A DNA stretch of 62,048 nt from an uncultured Clostridia bacterium (GCA_947630555.1 CANRIA010000011.1:1-62048), one strand, 5' to 3'; shown: positions 26,880 to 38,371, counted from the first letter of the stretch. Made by a program: numbers and translations. The notes: generated by a model from the letters alone, not told the origin.

Positions 26880-27751
26880 ACACAAGCATGTCTTTAAGAA
26901 CTAAAATATCTCTAACTGTAATGATAATAGGCGGTCTTATTTTATTAATAGGTATCGCATCGCTTGTTGCCGGCAAGCCCGATTCGCGCTATACACTTGA
27001 AAACTATGAAAATTCAGCACAGTCTGCTGATGTTAAAAGCGCCGAGATAAATATAGGTTACGGCAAGGTCAATATTTCTACAGGTACTAAGTTTGAAATA
27101 AAGTGTAAAAATATTGATACCGAAAAATTTGAATGTAAAATTACAAATAACATTCTGAAAATAAATTATGATGCAGACCTTATAGAAAGTATGTATATGG
27201 GCAAAGGCGACGGCATTGATACCACGTTTGAAATAACCCTGCCAAAAAAGCTGCTTGAAGAGGTAAGCTTTACTCAAAACTGCGGAAGCGTGAATATTAA
27301 GGGCGTTAACTGCAATACGTTTTCGCTGTCGTCTTCAAGAGGGGATATACTGCTAAATGGTGTTTCAGTAAACCATAGCACACAATTTTACCTTGGCAGC
27401 GGCAAGTGTGAGGTAAACTCATGCACCCTGCAAAGCCCCGAAATAAAAGGCGGCGTGGGCAATTGTTCAATAGTAAGATCGCGCATTGATGATATGGCTT
27501 ATAACGGCTCTTTCGGTGATATGGATATAACGGGCTGTGTGCTTTCGGGAAGTACAAAGCTTGACTGTGGTATGTCAGATACTAATGTATCGCTGACCGG
27601 CAGCGAGAGCGGCTATGGTTTTTCGTTTGATAAGGGCTTTGGCGATATAACAGTATTCGGTCAGAAATACTCAAAATACGAGGGCACAGCAGGCAGCAGC
27701 TTTATCATTGTCAGCAACAGCTTTGGTGATGTAATTATCAGCAGCAATTAA
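26876..27751 (+). CDS. DUF4097 beta-helical membrane-anchored protein
   Basis: 291 residues. An N-terminal membrane helix (ISLTVMIIGGLILLIGIASLVAG) is followed by repeated short strands typical of DUF4097 (right-handed beta-helix): SAEINIGYGKVNIS, EVSFTQNCGSVNIKG, GDMDITGCVLSGS and GDITVFG. The bulk should lie outside the membrane. Function is unknown; it overlaps the DUF1700-like gene by four bases and they probably form one unit. Confidence 0.82.
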   Translation: MNTSMSLRTKISLTVMIIGGLILLIGIASLVAGKPDSRYTLENYENSAQSADVKSAEINIGYGKVNISTGTKFEIKCKNIDTEKFECKITNNILKINYDADLIESMYMGKGDGIDTTFEITLPKKLLEEVSFTQNCGSVNIKGVNCNTFSLSSSRGDILLNGVSVNHSTQFYLGSGKCEVNSCTLQSPEIKGGVGNCSIVRSRIDDMAYNGSFGDMDITGCVLSGSTKLDCGMSDTNVSLTGSESGYGFSFDKGFGDITVFGQKYSKYEGTAGSSFIIVSNSFGDVIISSN

Positions 27752-27769
27752 ATGTGTAATTAAAAATTC

Positions 27770-27800
27770 AAGTCGGAACATATAGCTCCGACTTGTTTTT

Positions 27801-27802
<2 letters not shown>
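27770..27802. terminator. Terminator between DUF4097 gene and eno
   Basis: AAGTCGGA (27770-27777) / TCCGACTT (27787-27794), then a T-run on the plus strand. The convergent eno stop is inside the T-run. Confidence 0.88.
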
Positions 27803-29141
<1,339 letters not shown>

Positions 29142-30449
29142 TCAATCATAGTAAAAGATAAGAGTGTGCAGCGCATCTGTAGGCTTTTTCTTGTAGTAAT
29201 CGCTAAGCAGCCGCGCGTGGAAGCCAAGCTTTGTTACTTCATGCAGAAGCTCTCCGTCGCTAAGCTGCGTTTCAAATTCAATAAGGCAGTGCAGTCCCGA
29301 ATCCTGCCCCGTCACCCTGCACCCTTCAAACAGAGGATATTGCGATATTTTTTCAAGCATACTGTCACGCCGCTTTTTGTAAAGATGCTTCACGCGGTTT
29401 ATGTGCTTTTCAAAATAGCCTTCGTCAATAAACCGCGCCAGAGTGTATTGCTCAAAAGTAGATACCGTGCAGGAGCAGCAGCTAAGCTTTTGCCTGAAAC
29501 GCTCTGTAAGATTAGCAGGCAGAACCATGTAGCTTATGCGTATAGTAGGCGAAAGGCTTTTGCTGAATGTGTTCATGTATATCACCCTGTCGGCGGCATC
29601 AATGCTTAGCAGCGAGGGTATAGGTCTGCCTGCAAGACGAAATTCACTGTCGTAGTCATCTTCTATTATATACCGCCCCTCTTTTTCAGAAGCCCAGCCG
29701 AGCAGCGCATATCTCTTTCCCACAGAAGTAACAACGCCTGTAGGGAAGTGGTGAGAGGGTGATATATGCATTATGTCCGCGCCCGAGGCTTTCAAAGCTG
29801 CAATGTCAACGCCGTCGCTCTCCATAGGTATGTAAGCGCACTTTGCCCCAAGGCATGAGTATATGTCACAAATTTTTGAGTACCCCGGGTCTTCAACGCC
29901 AAAAGTGCGCCCCTCGCCGATAAGTATGTTTATCAGCATATAAAGATACTCCGTCCCTGCGCCTATAACTATCCTGTCAGGCGAAACGTCAATGTTGCGA
30001 AACTGTCGTATGTGTTTTGCTATTGCGCATCGCAGCCTTTCAGTGCCGTTTATAGGCGGTCGGGTCATAAGCATCTCACGCTCATCAGATAGCTCCTCGC
30101 GCATAAGCTTTGCCCATATAGCAAACGGAAAATCCTTCGCCGCCGAAGTATTATTTGTTTTTTCTGAAGAAACCGTATTTTCATTGCGTACATAACTTTG
30201 AAATGACGATATATTTTCGGCAAAATACCCTCTTTTTGGCAGTGCCTTAACATATCCTTCTGACGTCAACTGGCTATATGCGTTTTCTACCGTTATAATG
30301 CTAACACCTAAGTTTTCGGCAAGCACACGCTTTGAAGGCAGCTTCTCATTTGCCTTAATAACGCCGTTTTCAATGTCTTTCTTTATGTGTTTGTATATCT
30401 GAACGTAGAGCGGTTCAGCGCCTGCTTTTTCAAGAACATAAGTCAACAT
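29142..30449 (-). CDS. pdxR: PdxR: MocR-type GntR regulator with aminotransferase domain
   Basis: 435 residues. The N-terminal winged helix ([44 protein letters not shown]) is fused to a fold-type I aminotransferase domain, with the PLP lysine in NTFSKSLSP. MocR proteins of this kind activate pyridoxal phosphate synthesis. It is divergent from pdxST, its expected target, with a 115-base shared control region. Its ATG is preceded by AAGGT and three overlapping ATG triplets. Confidence 0.9.
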   Translation of the reverse strand: MLTYVLEKAGAEPLYVQIYKHIKKDIENGVIKANEKLPSKRVLAENLGVSIITVENAYSQLTSEGYVKALPKRGYFAENISSFQSYVRNENTVSSEKTNNTSAAKDFPFAIWAKLMREELSDEREMLMTRPPINGTERLRCAIAKHIRQFRNIDVSPDRIVIGAGTEYLYMLINILIGEGRTFGVEDPGYSKICDIYSCLGAKCAYIPMESDGVDIAALKASGADIMHISPSHHFPTGVVTSVGKRYALLGWASEKEGRYIIEDDYDSEFRLAGRPIPSLLSIDAADRVIYMNTFSKSLSPTIRISYMVLPANLTERFRQKLSCCSCTVSTFEQYTLARFIDEGYFEKHINRVKHLYKKRRDSMLEKISQYPLFEGCRVTGQDSGLHCLIEFETQLSDGELLHEVTKLGFHARLLSDYYKKKPTDALHTLIFYYD

Positions 30450-30490
30450 ACATCATCATCTGACCTTATCAAAAATAATTAATTTGGCTA

Positions 30491-30519
30491 TTGTAATAAT
30501 ACCACAAGAAGATTATACT
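30491..30519 (+). promoter_or_regulatory. Promoter of pdxST
   Basis: TTGTAA (30491-30496), 17-base spacer, TATACT (30514-30519), in the region shared with the divergent pdxR. Confidence 0.65.
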
Positions 30520-30564
30520 ATATTCAAGACCAAAAGTCAATACATTTTTGAAAGGACAGATATT

Positions 30565-31440
30565 ATGAATAATGATCGTTATCAGCTTAACAAAGAACTC
30601 GCACAGATGCTAAAAGGCGGCGTTATAATGGACGTTACCACACCTGAGCAGGCAGTTATTGCACAGCAGGCAGGCGCGTGCGCAGTTATGGCTCTTGAAA
30701 GGATACCAGCCGACATAAGGGCAGCAGGCGGCGTTTCGCGAATGAGCGACCCTGCCATGATAAAGGGCATACAAAAAGCCGTAAGCATACCTGTTATGGC
30801 TAAATGCCGCATAGGTCATTTTGCAGAAGCTCAGATTTTGCAGGCTATCGAGATAGACTACATAGACGAAAGCGAAGTGCTTACACCTGCCGATGATATT
30901 TACCATATTGATAAGACCAGATTTAACGTTCCGTTCGTGTGCGGCGCAAGAGATTTGGGCGAAGCTTTGCGCAGAATTGCAGAGGGAGCGTCTATGATAC
31001 GCACAAAAGGCGAACCCGGCACAGGCGATATAGTTCAGGCGGTAAGGCATATGAGAAAGATACAAAGTGAGATCGCCGCCCTTGCCGCAAAGCGCGAAGA
31101 CGAGCTTTTTGAAGCCGCTAAACAACTGCAAGTGCCGCTTGACCTTGTAAGATATGTTCACGAAAACAAAAAGCTGCCTGTAGTAAACTTTGCAGCAGGC
31201 GGCGTGGCAACCCCTGCCGATGCGGCTTTGATGATGCAGCTTGGCGCAGAGGGCGTGTTCGTCGGCTCAGGCATATTCAAGTCGGGCGACCCTGCCAAGC
31301 GTGCCGCAGCCATAGTAAAAGCCGTTACCAACTATAACGACCCCGAAATGCTTGCCAGTCTTTCCGAAAACCTCGGCGAAGCAATGGTAGGCATCAACGA
31401 AAAGGAAATTGAGATAATTATGGAGGAGAGGGGCAAATGA
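30565..31440 (+). CDS. pdxS: Pyridoxal 5'-phosphate synthase subunit PdxS
   Basis: Synthase subunit that builds PLP from ribose 5-phosphate, glyceraldehyde 3-phosphate and ammonia. 291 residues, with Asp23 ([13 protein letters not shown]), the Schiff-base lysine Lys80 ([11 protein letters not shown]) and the second lysine region ([14 protein letters not shown]). The start follows AAAGGA. The gene overlaps pdxT by four bases; PdxS and PdxT form the 24-subunit complex. Confidence 0.97.
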   Translation: MNNDRYQLNKELAQMLKGGVIMDVTTPEQAVIAQQAGACAVMALERIPADIRAAGGVSRMSDPAMIKGIQKAVSIPVMAKCRIGHFAEAQILQAIEIDYIDESEVLTPADDIYHIDKTRFNVPFVCGARDLGEALRRIAEGASMIRTKGEPGTGDIVQAVRHMRKIQSEIAALAAKREDELFEAAKQLQVPLDLVRYVHENKKLPVVNFAAGGVATPADAALMMQLGAEGVFVGSGIFKSGDPAKRAAAIVKAVTNYNDPEMLASLSENLGEAMVGINEKEIEIIMEERGK

Positions 31441-32015
31441 TAGGCATTTTAGCGCTGCAAGGTGCGTTTGAAGAGCATGAGAAAATGCTGCACGCACTCG
31501 GCTGCCAAACCGTTCTTATCCGCAAAAAGAGCGATATACCGCAAGATCTCACAGGGCTTGTTCTGGTTGGCGGCGAAAGCACCACCCAGCGTAAGCTCCT
31601 TCGCGAGCTGGATATGCTTGATATACTGAAAGAGCGCATTGAAAGCGGCGTGCCCGTGCTTGCCACCTGTGCAGGGCTTATACTTTTGGCAAAAGAAATT
31701 TCGGGCGGCGAGCAGACCTGTTTTGGCTGTCTGCCCGTGCGCGTGTGCCGCAATGCCTATGGCAGGCAGCTCGGCAGTTTTTCGGCGGTGGGTGATATAG
31801 GCGGTGTAAAAAACTTTCCCATGCGGTTTATTCGTGCGCCGTATATCGAATGTACACTTGCAAATGATAAAGACATCGAGGTGCTTAATATCACGGACGG
31901 CAGGATAACAGCGGTAAGGTATAAAAACATTCTCGCCATGTCTTTTCACCCCGAACTTACCGAAGATACGCGCATACATAATTTGTTTGTTGATATGACT
32001 AAAAATATTCACTGA
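31437..32015 (+). CDS. pdxT: Pyridoxal 5'-phosphate synthase glutaminase subunit PdxT
   Basis: Class I glutaminase that supplies ammonia to PdxS. 192 residues, with GGES (45-48), nucleophile Cys78 ([11 protein letters not shown]) and the His-Glu pair in SFHPELTED. Coupled to pdxS by an ATGA overlap. No clear strong terminator is seen; a weak stem with ATATTCA/TGAATAT arms lies downstream. Confidence 0.97.
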   Translation: MIGILALQGAFEEHEKMLHALGCQTVLIRKKSDIPQDLTGLVLVGGESTTQRKLLRELDMLDILKERIESGVPVLATCAGLILLAKEISGGEQTCFGCLPVRVCRNAYGRQLGSFSAVGDIGGVKNFPMRFIRAPYIECTLANDKDIEVLNITDGRITAVRYKNILAMSFHPELTEDTRIHNLFVDMTKNIH

Positions 32016-32116
32016 TATTATAAAAATATTCAACAGCAAAAGACCGCTTTTATACGCCAAAATTACGGCTTTTTGAATATAATAGTATAAAAATATTAAA
32101 AATTCTCTCAAAATGA

Positions 32117-32145
32117 TTGCAAATTGAAACAAAATGTGTTACAAT
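32117..32145 (+). promoter_or_regulatory. Promoter of the OhrR-like gene
   Basis: TTGCAA (32117-32122), 17-base spacer, TACAAT (32140-32145). The following stretch is AT-rich and could hold a MarR-type operator. Confidence 0.7.
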
Positions 32146-32202
32146 AAATATAACGAATATTCATTTAATTTTATAAATTCGATCATAATGGGGGTAATCA
32201 GC

Positions 32203-32640
32203 ATGAGCGACAGTAAATATGACGTTCTCAAAATCAGCAACCAGCTTTGTTTTCCGCTGTATGCCTGTTCAAGAGAGATCATAAAGCAGTATAAACCTTT
32301 TCTTGATGAAATTGACCTTACATATACCCAGTATATAGTAATGATGGCTTTGTGGGAGCATAAGACGATGACCGTTAAGGAACTTGGCGACCTTTTGTTT
32401 TTGGATTCGGGCACGCTTACACCGCTTTTGAAAAAGATGGAAGCAAGGGAGTATATCGAGCGCAAACGCTCTGCCAAGGACGAGCGCAACCTTATAGTTT
32501 CTCTTACAGAAAAGGGCGATGCTCTTAAAGAAAAGGCTGTGGATATACCGAAAAAAATGGCTTCATGCAACACGCTTTCCTATGATGAGAGCGTACAGCT
32601 GTACAATCTTTTATATAAGATACTTGACAGCCGCAAATAA
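32203..32640 (+). CDS. MarR-family regulator, OhrR-like peroxide sensor
   Basis: 145 residues. The N terminus SNQLCFPLYACSREIIKQY closely resembles OhrR, including the peroxide-sensing Cys in QLCF; the winged helix (LTYTQYIVMMALWEHKTMTVKELGDLLFLDSGTLTPLLKKME) follows. OhrR represses ohr, encoding an organic hydroperoxide reductase, but no ohr gene is adjacent. The ATG at 32203 follows GGGGG by 8 bases. A terminator follows. Confidence 0.88.
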   Translation: MSDSKYDVLKISNQLCFPLYACSREIIKQYKPFLDEIDLTYTQYIVMMALWEHKTMTVKELGDLLFLDSGTLTPLLKKMEAREYIERKRSAKDERNLIVSLTEKGDALKEKAVDIPKKMASCNTLSYDESVQLYNLLYKILDSRK

Positions 32641-32656
32641 GTAAATACATATCGTG

Positions 32657-32688
32657 CGAGTGCGCCTTTATAGGTGCGCTCGTTTTTT
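32657..32688 (+). terminator. Terminator after the OhrR-like gene
   Basis: CGAGTGCGCCT (32657-32667) pairs with AGGTGCGCTCG (32672-32682) with wobbles, then six T. Confidence 0.85.
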
Positions 32689-32762
32689 ATTTTTTCGCGT
32701 ACCCGAACCGACATATTTTTTATACTGCTGTAAATATAATTAAATGTCGGGAGGGGACAATT

Positions 32763-33566
32763 GTGATCAAGCTGTATGTGGACGTTCTTTTTGTAACGAA
32801 TCTTGCGGTCTGTATAGTGCTTGTGAGCGCCGCGGCAAGTTTTCTGCATATAAGCGTGTCTGTACCGCGAACCTTTGCCGCCGCCGCAATTGGCGCGCTT
32901 TCATCGCTTTCTGTGCTTACAGGCAGTATGGCGGCAGCGACAGTGATAAAACTAGCGGCTTCTGTGCTGGTCTGCGCTGTGGCTTTCAATACATTAAACC
33001 CTCGTAAACTTTTAAAAAGAACATTTGCATATATTTTTGCATATGTCACATTTCTGGCGGCGGTGTATATTATTTGGTACTTAAGCCGCAGCGGCAGGAT
33101 ATACATAATTTACGGCACTGTGTACTTTGATGTTTCTGTTATAACTCTTGTATTTTCGTGTATAGCATGCTATACTCTTTTTTCAATAGCCGAGAGGATA
33201 TACACCGAGCATATTTACAACAATACGGCTTATAAACTGTTTTTTAAGATAAACGACAAATGCTATACTTTTGAGGCGCTTGCCGATACAGGCAACATGG
33301 CGCGCGATATTCTCAGCGGCACGCCCGTGATAGTATGTGTAAGCGACAAAATGTGCACCGATTGGGCTCTTGCTCAAACTCTTCCGCTAGGCTTTCGGCT
33401 TATGCCATACTCAACGGTAAGCGGTAATTCACTTATGTGGCTTGCAAAACCGCAGGAGCTAAAGATATGCGACGGCAAGGGCAACACCAAGCCGCTTAAA
33501 GCAACCATAGGCATAGTTGAAGGAAGCAGTGAGCAGGCAATATTCAACCCGTGTTTGTTAAGATAG
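32763..33566 (+). CDS. spoIIGA: SpoIIGA, sigma-E processing peptidase
   Basis: Membrane aspartic protease that activates pro-sigma-E in the mother cell during sporulation. 267 residues: five hydrophobic N-terminal helices, then a cytosolic domain with the catalytic Asp in ADTGN. The start is GTG 32763 after GGGAGGGG. sigE follows 34 bases downstream. A TATAAT at 32736-32741 could be the -10, but neither a -35 nor a clean Spo0A box could be assigned. Confidence 0.92.
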   Translation: MIKLYVDVLFVTNLAVCIVLVSAAASFLHISVSVPRTFAAAAIGALSSLSVLTGSMAAATVIKLAASVLVCAVAFNTLNPRKLLKRTFAYIFAYVTFLAAVYIIWYLSRSGRIYIIYGTVYFDVSVITLVFSCIACYTLFSIAERIYTEHIYNNTAYKLFFKINDKCYTFEALADTGNMARDILSGTPVIVCVSDKMCTDWALAQTLPLGFRLMPYSTVSGNSLMWLAKPQELKICDGKGNTKPLKATIGIVEGSSEQAIFNPCLLR

Positions 33567-33600
33567 ATAAATATAGAACAAAAGAATTTTCAGAGAGGCA

Positions 33601-34323
33601 GTGACACAATTGAAATTATTTAAAATGCTTTTGCAAAGGGTAAAAACAGCTTTAGGCAGGTTTTTTGCCAAACGGCGCGTGGATTATATAAACGGATCTC
33701 AGGCACTGCCGCCGCCGCTTACCCCCGAAGAAGAGGCTAAGGCTTTTGAACTTCTGGAAGTTGACGAGAAAAAAGCGCATGAGCTGCTGATAATACATAA
33801 TCTGCGGCTGGTGGTGTATATAGCAAAAAAGTTTGAGACTACCGGCATAGGCATTGAAGACCTTATTTCAATAGGCACAATAGGTCTTATAAAGGCGGTA
33901 AAGACTTTCCGCCCGGACAAGAACATAAAGCTTGCCACATATGCCTCGCGCTGCATAGAAAATGAGATACTTATGTTCCTGCGAAAAACATCACAGTCGC
34001 GCAAGGAAATTTCTATTGACGAGCCGCTCAATGTTGACTGGGACGGCAACGAACTGCTGCTTGGCGACATTTTAGGCACGGATGACGACATTGTGATACG
34101 CGGAATTGAAAGCGAAACAGAAAAGCGCCTTCTCTTAGAGCAAATAGAAAAGCTCGGCGACCGTGAACGCACCATAATGCAAATGCGCTTCGGTCTGGCA
34201 GGGTATAAAGAACGCACGCAGAAAGAAGTCGCGGACGAGGTGGGCATATCGCAGTCGTACATATCAAGGCTTGAAAAACGAATACTTCGCCAGATAAAGC
34301 GTTCCTTAGAAAAACTCTGCTGA
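33601..34323 (+). CDS. sigE: Sporulation sigma factor sigma-E
   Basis: Mother-cell sigma factor of about 240 residues, made with an N-terminal pro-sequence ([24 protein letters not shown]) that SpoIIGA removes. Region 2 ([16 protein letters not shown]...[16 protein letters not shown]...[15 protein letters not shown]) and region 4 ([12 protein letters not shown]...[23 protein letters not shown]) are complete. Start: GTG at 33601 is only 2 bases from GAGAGG; TTG at 33610, 11 bases away, is at least as likely. sigG, which usually follows, is absent here. Confidence 0.95.
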   Translation: MTQLKLFKMLLQRVKTALGRFFAKRRVDYINGSQALPPPLTPEEEAKAFELLEVDEKKAHELLIIHNLRLVVYIAKKFETTGIGIEDLISIGTIGLIKAVKTFRPDKNIKLATYASRCIENEILMFLRKTSQSRKEISIDEPLNVDWDGNELLLGDILGTDDDIVIRGIESETEKRLLLEQIEKLGDRERTIMQMRFGLAGYKERTQKEVADEVGISQSYISRLEKRILRQIKRSLEKLC

Positions 34324-34325
34324 AA

Positions 34326-34370
34326 AAACAGCGCTTCCGCCAAAATACGGTGGAAACGCTGTTTGTTTTA
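34326..34370. terminator. Terminator between sigE and DUF1294 gene
   Basis: AAACAGCG (34326-34333) / CGCTGTTT (34357-34364) with an inner TTCC/GGAA pairing and T-rich 3' flank; serves both convergent genes. Confidence 0.8.
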
Positions 34371-34646
34371 TAATTTTGTGATTGAAACCGCTATGCATAT
34401 GCCCCACAGAATGCTTGCAAGTATCTGCAGCACATGAAATTTCAGATGCTTTGTTTTGTGCCTGAAAACGTACATACCCAGCCAGCCGCCAACTATGCCG
34501 CCTATCATGCACATACCAAGCAAAACTCTTTCGGGAATACGCCATTTATGGGCTTTTGCCTTTGCTTTGTCAATGCCGTACATTATAAATGTAATAAAGC
34601 CAAGCACACCCATATATATTAGTATTAGCTTAGTTATATTATTCAT
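34368..34646 (-). CDS. DUF1294 membrane protein
   Basis: 92-residue protein with two to three hydrophobic helices and the DUF1294 core (FIMYGIDKAKAKAHKWRIPERVLLGMCMIGGIVGGWLGMYVFRHKTKH). Function unknown. It starts 12 bases after purL ends, so it is probably the last gene of the mtaB-purL transcript. Confidence 0.88.
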   Translation of the reverse strand: MNNITKLILIYMGVLGFITFIMYGIDKAKAKAHKWRIPERVLLGMCMIGGIVGGWLGMYVFRHKTKHLKFHVLQILASILWGICIAVSITKL

Positions 34647-34657
34647 AACTCACTTCA

Positions 34658-37600
34658 TTATGAGAAATACTTAACGCCGTTTTCAAACAGGTGCTGATCT
34701 TTCTCGCCGGGCACGTTTATGCATACGTTGTCGCCCTTGCGCTCTGAGTGACCCATTTTGCCAAGCACGCGTCCGTCAGGCGAGGTTATGCCCTCTATAG
34801 CATCTATAGACGTGTTCGGGTTGCACTGTATGTCATAAGTGGGTCTGTCGGCAAAGTCAACATACTGCGTGCATATCTGACCGTTGTGCGCCATTGCAGC
34901 TATTTCTTCGGGCGTAGCTATAAATCTGCCCTCGCCGTGCGATATGGCTACCGTGTGTATGTCGCCTACCTTTGCATCAGCAAGCCACGGTGACTTGTTT
35001 GAAGCCACCCTTGTGCGCACCATTTTCGACTGGTGTCTTGCAATGGTATTGAATGTAAGGGTGGGGGAGTCGCTGCGCATATCGCGTATCTCGCCATACG
35101 GAACAAGACCCAGCTTTACAAGCGCTTGGAAGCCGTTGCATATACCCATCATAAGTCCGTCTCTGTTTTTAAGCAGATCGTTTATAGCTTCCGCCAGCCT
35201 TGGGTTTTTGAAAAATGCTGTAATGAACTTGCCGCTTCCGTCAGGTTCGTCGCCGCCCGAAAAGCCGCCCGGCAGCATTATCATCTGCGAATTTTTAATA
35301 CGCCTTTCTATCTCTTCAACAGATTCGTTTATCTGTGATTCGTTGAGATTTCTTATAACGAATATATCGGCCTTAGCGCCTGCCTTTTCAAAAGCTTTCG
35401 CGGTATCGTATTCGCAGTTTGTTCCGGGAAATACAGGTATAAGCACCCGAGGGCGCGCGATCTTTACTGAAGATGTGCGCCTGTCGTTTACCGAATAACC
35501 AAAAACTTCGGGAACGTTTCTAGGCATATTTACCTTTGTCGGGTAAACGGGCTCCAGCTTTTCAGACCACAGTTTTTCAAGCTTTTCAAGCTCTACGGCG
35601 TATTTTTCTGTAATTATAACATACTCGCTTATGGTCTCGCCGAGTATCCTCTCGCCTGCATCAACGCCGTCAGCAAGCTCAATAACAAAGCTGCCGTAGC
35701 AAGCCCTGTATAACTCTGAAGGTGAAACATATCCCGAGAAGCGGAAGCCTATCTTGTTGCCAAACGCCATCTTTGCTATAGCTTCCGAAATACCGCCGTA
35801 AGAAACGCTCCAGCAGGAAAGCACCTTGCCCTCTGCGATAAGCTTTTCCACCTTGTCGAATACTTCCAGAACGCTCTTGAATATAGGCAGACCATTTTGG
35901 TCATATTTGGGTTTTATGTATATTACAGTAGAACCAGCCTTTTTGAATTCCTGCGATATTATCCTGTCGGTATTTGCGGTAGATACAGCGAAAGATACAA
36001 GGGTAGGGGGTACGTCAATTTTTTCAAAAGTACCGCTCATTGAGTCCTTGCCGCCTATTGATGCAATGCCATATTCAAGCTGTGCCTTGAAAGCACCCAA
36101 AAGCGCCGCCATCGGTTTGCCCCAGCGTGTTGGGTCATTCTGAGTTCTCTCAAAATATTCCTGGAAAGTAAGCCAGCACTTTTTGCGGCTGCCGCCCGTT
36201 GCAACAACTTTTGCTATAGATTCCGTAACAGCCGAAATTGCCCCGTGATACGGCGACTGCGAAGACAAAAACGGGTTAAATCCCCACGCCATTATTGATG
36301 CAGTCTTTGTCTCACCGTTAAGTACGGGCAGTTTAGCAACCATTGCCTGAGTGGGCGTGTTCTGATATTTGCCGCCGTATGGCATAAGTACCGTGCCTGC
36401 GCCTATGGTAGAGTCAAATCTCTCAACAAGTCCTTTCTGCGAGCATATGTTGAGGTTTGAGATCATCTCTTCCCACATAGCAGCAGAGTCTTTCACGTTT
36501 TCATTTGTAATTACAACAGGCTCTTCAACTGTAATAGTCGTGTGTTTTGAAGCGCCGTTAGAGTTAAGAAATTCTCTTGAAAGGTCAACAATGGTCGCGC
36601 CGTTCCATGTCATTTTAAGACGAGGCTCGGCAGTTACAACAGCCACTTTTGTAGCTTCAAGATTTTCTTTGTCAGCCATTTTCATAAACTTAGCAGCATC
36701 GCTCTCGCTGACTACAACTGCCATTCTCTCCTGAGATTCCGAAATAGCCAGTTCCGTGCCGTCAAGTCCGTCATATTTTTTCGGTACTTTGTTAAGGTCA
36801 ATAACAAGTCCGTCTGTAAGCTCTCCTATAGCTACCGAAACACCGCCTGCGCCGAAGTCGTTGCAGCGTTTTATAAGCCTTGTAACTTCGGGGTCACGGA
36901 AAAGCCTTTGCAGCTTTCTTTCAATAGGCGCATTACCTTTCTGTACCTCCGCACCGCAGCTTTCAAGAGACTGAAGCGTGTGCGACTTTGAAGAACCTGT
37001 AGCGCCGCCGCAGCCGTCACGACCCGTTCTGCCGCCAAGCAGAATTACAACGTCGCCCTCCTGCGGTCTTTCACGCCTTACGTTAGCTTCGGGGGCAGCG
37101 CCTATAACAGCACCTATCTCCATTCTTTTCGCAACATAACCGGGGTGATATATTTCATTTACATTACCCGTCGCAAGACCTATCTGGTTGCCGTATGAAG
37201 AATAACCGTTCGCCGCGCCGACAACTATCTTTCTCTGCGGCAGTTTGCCTGCAATTGTGTCTTCAATAGGTACAAGCGGATTTGCCGCACCCGTTACTCT
37301 CATAGCCTGATAAACATATGAACGTCCTGAAAGCGGGTCTCTTATAGCTCCGCCCAGGCAGGTAGCCGCACCGCCGAAAGGCTCTATCTCGGTCGGGTGG
37401 TTGTGTGTTTCGTTTTTGAACATCAGCAGCCAGTCTTCTTCCTCGCCGTTAACGTCCACTTTTATTTTTACAGAGCAAGCGTTTATTTCTTCGCTCTCGT
37501 CAAGGTCTTTCAGCAAGCCGTCTTTTTTAAGCTTCTTAGCGCCTATAACGGCAAGATCCATAAGTGTCATCGGCTTGTCTGTTCTGCCTGCATAAAGTTC

Positions 37601-38371
37601 TGAGCGCACTTCCTTGTATTTTTTGAAAGTATCGTTTATGTAGTCACTCTGAATGTCCACACCGTCTATATGCGTTAAAAACGTCGTGTGGCGGCAGTGG
37701 TCAGACCAGTATGTGTCTATCATGCGTATCTCGGTAACGGTCGGGTTGCGCTTTTCACTGTCGCGGAAGTAATCACGGCAGAACTTTATATCGTCAAAGT
37801 CCATTGCCAGACCCATTTTATTCATAAGGTCGCGCAAGTCATCATCGTTTGAGTATATAAAGCCGTCTATCGTGTCAACCTTTGTTGGTATGTCATATGC
37901 GGTATCCAGCGTTTCAAACCGCAGGAAAGATGCCTCTCTGCTCTCAACAGGGTTTATTATGTAGTGCTTTATTGCGGCTATGTCTCCTTCGCTTATGTCG
38001 CCTTTCAGAATATATATTCTTGCTGTGCGCACAGTCGGCTGCTTTTCACCGGTCAGAAGCGATATGCACTGCGCACATGAGTCCGAACGCTGATCGAACT
38101 GACCGGGCAGATACTCGACGGCAAACACATGCTCGTCATCGTCTATCTCAGGAAGATGCTCGTATACAACGTCAACGGCAGGTTCAGAGAAAACTATAGG
38201 CGCGGCAAGCGCAAAAGCCTCAGGTGTCAGTCCTTGCGCATCATATCTGTTGATAACGCGAATACCGCGCAGCCCATCAATGCCAAGCGCCGAACTGATG
38301 TCGGCAAGCAGTGAGCGCGCTTCGACTGCAAACTCCGGTTTCTTTTCAACATAAATTCTGTAAACAGGCAT
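34658..38371 (-). CDS. purL: Phosphoribosylformylglycinamidine synthase, single-chain
   Basis: Fourth step of purine synthesis: FGAR + Gln + ATP to FGAM. A 1237-residue single chain fusing the synthase and glutaminase parts that many Firmicutes split into PurS, PurL and PurQ. Visible: an N-terminal PurS-like region, SDHCRHTTF and KNETHNHPTEIEPFGGAATCLGG in the first ATP-binding half, a second half (GGKDSMSGTF), and the C-terminal glutaminase with Cys in GICNGFQALVKLG and PGGFSGGDEPDGSGK. RBS is AAGGAG. No other pur genes are near. Confidence 0.96.
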   Translation of the reverse strand: MPVYRIYVEKKPEFAVEARSLLADISSALGIDGLRGIRVINRYDAQGLTPEAFALAAPIVFSEPAVDVVYEHLPEIDDDEHVFAVEYLPGQFDQRSDSCAQCISLLTGEKQPTVRTARIYILKGDISEGDIAAIKHYIINPVESREASFLRFETLDTAYDIPTKVDTIDGFIYSNDDDLRDLMNKMGLAMDFDDIKFCRDYFRDSEKRNPTVTEIRMIDTYWSDHCRHTTFLTHIDGVDIQSDYINDTFKKYKEVRSELYAGRTDKPMTLMDLAVIGAKKLKKDGLLKDLDESEEINACSVKIKVDVNGEEEDWLLMFKNETHNHPTEIEPFGGAATCLGGAIRDPLSGRSYVYQAMRVTGAANPLVPIEDTIAGKLPQRKIVVGAANGYSSYGNQIGLATGNVNEIYHPGYVAKRMEIGAVIGAAPEANVRRERPQEGDVVILLGGRTGRDGCGGATGSSKSHTLQSLESCGAEVQKGNAPIERKLQRLFRDPEVTRLIKRCNDFGAGGVSVAIGELTDGLVIDLNKVPKKYDGLDGTELAISESQERMAVVVSESDAAKFMKMADKENLEATKVAVVTAEPRLKMTWNGATIVDLSREFLNSNGASKHTTITVEEPVVITNENVKDSAAMWEEMISNLNICSQKGLVERFDSTIGAGTVLMPYGGKYQNTPTQAMVAKLPVLNGETKTASIMAWGFNPFLSSQSPYHGAISAVTESIAKVVATGGSRKKCWLTFQEYFERTQNDPTRWGKPMAALLGAFKAQLEYGIASIGGKDSMSGTFEKIDVPPTLVSFAVSTANTDRIISQEFKKAGSTVIYIKPKYDQNGLPIFKSVLEVFDKVEKLIAEGKVLSCWSVSYGGISEAIAKMAFGNKIGFRFSGYVSPSELYRACYGSFVIELADGVDAGERILGETISEYVIITEKYAVELEKLEKLWSEKLEPVYPTKVNMPRNVPEVFGYSVNDRRTSSVKIARPRVLIPVFPGTNCEYDTAKAFEKAGAKADIFVIRNLNESQINESVEEIERRIKNSQMIMLPGGFSGGDEPDGSGKFITAFFKNPRLAEAINDLLKNRDGLMMGICNGFQALVKLGLVPYGEIRDMRSDSPTLTFNTIARHQSKMVRTRVASNKSPWLADAKVGDIHTVAISHGEGRFIATPEEIAAMAHNGQICTQYVDFADRPTYDIQCNPNTSIDAIEGITSPDGRVLGKMGHSERKGDNVCINVPGEKDQHLFENGVKYFS

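Noticed and set aside
32700-32760. Spo0A boxes upstream of spoIIGA
   Set aside because: TGTCGGG and CCGACAT are near-matches only to TGTCGAA and its complement, and no -35/-10 pair with the expected spacing could be set.
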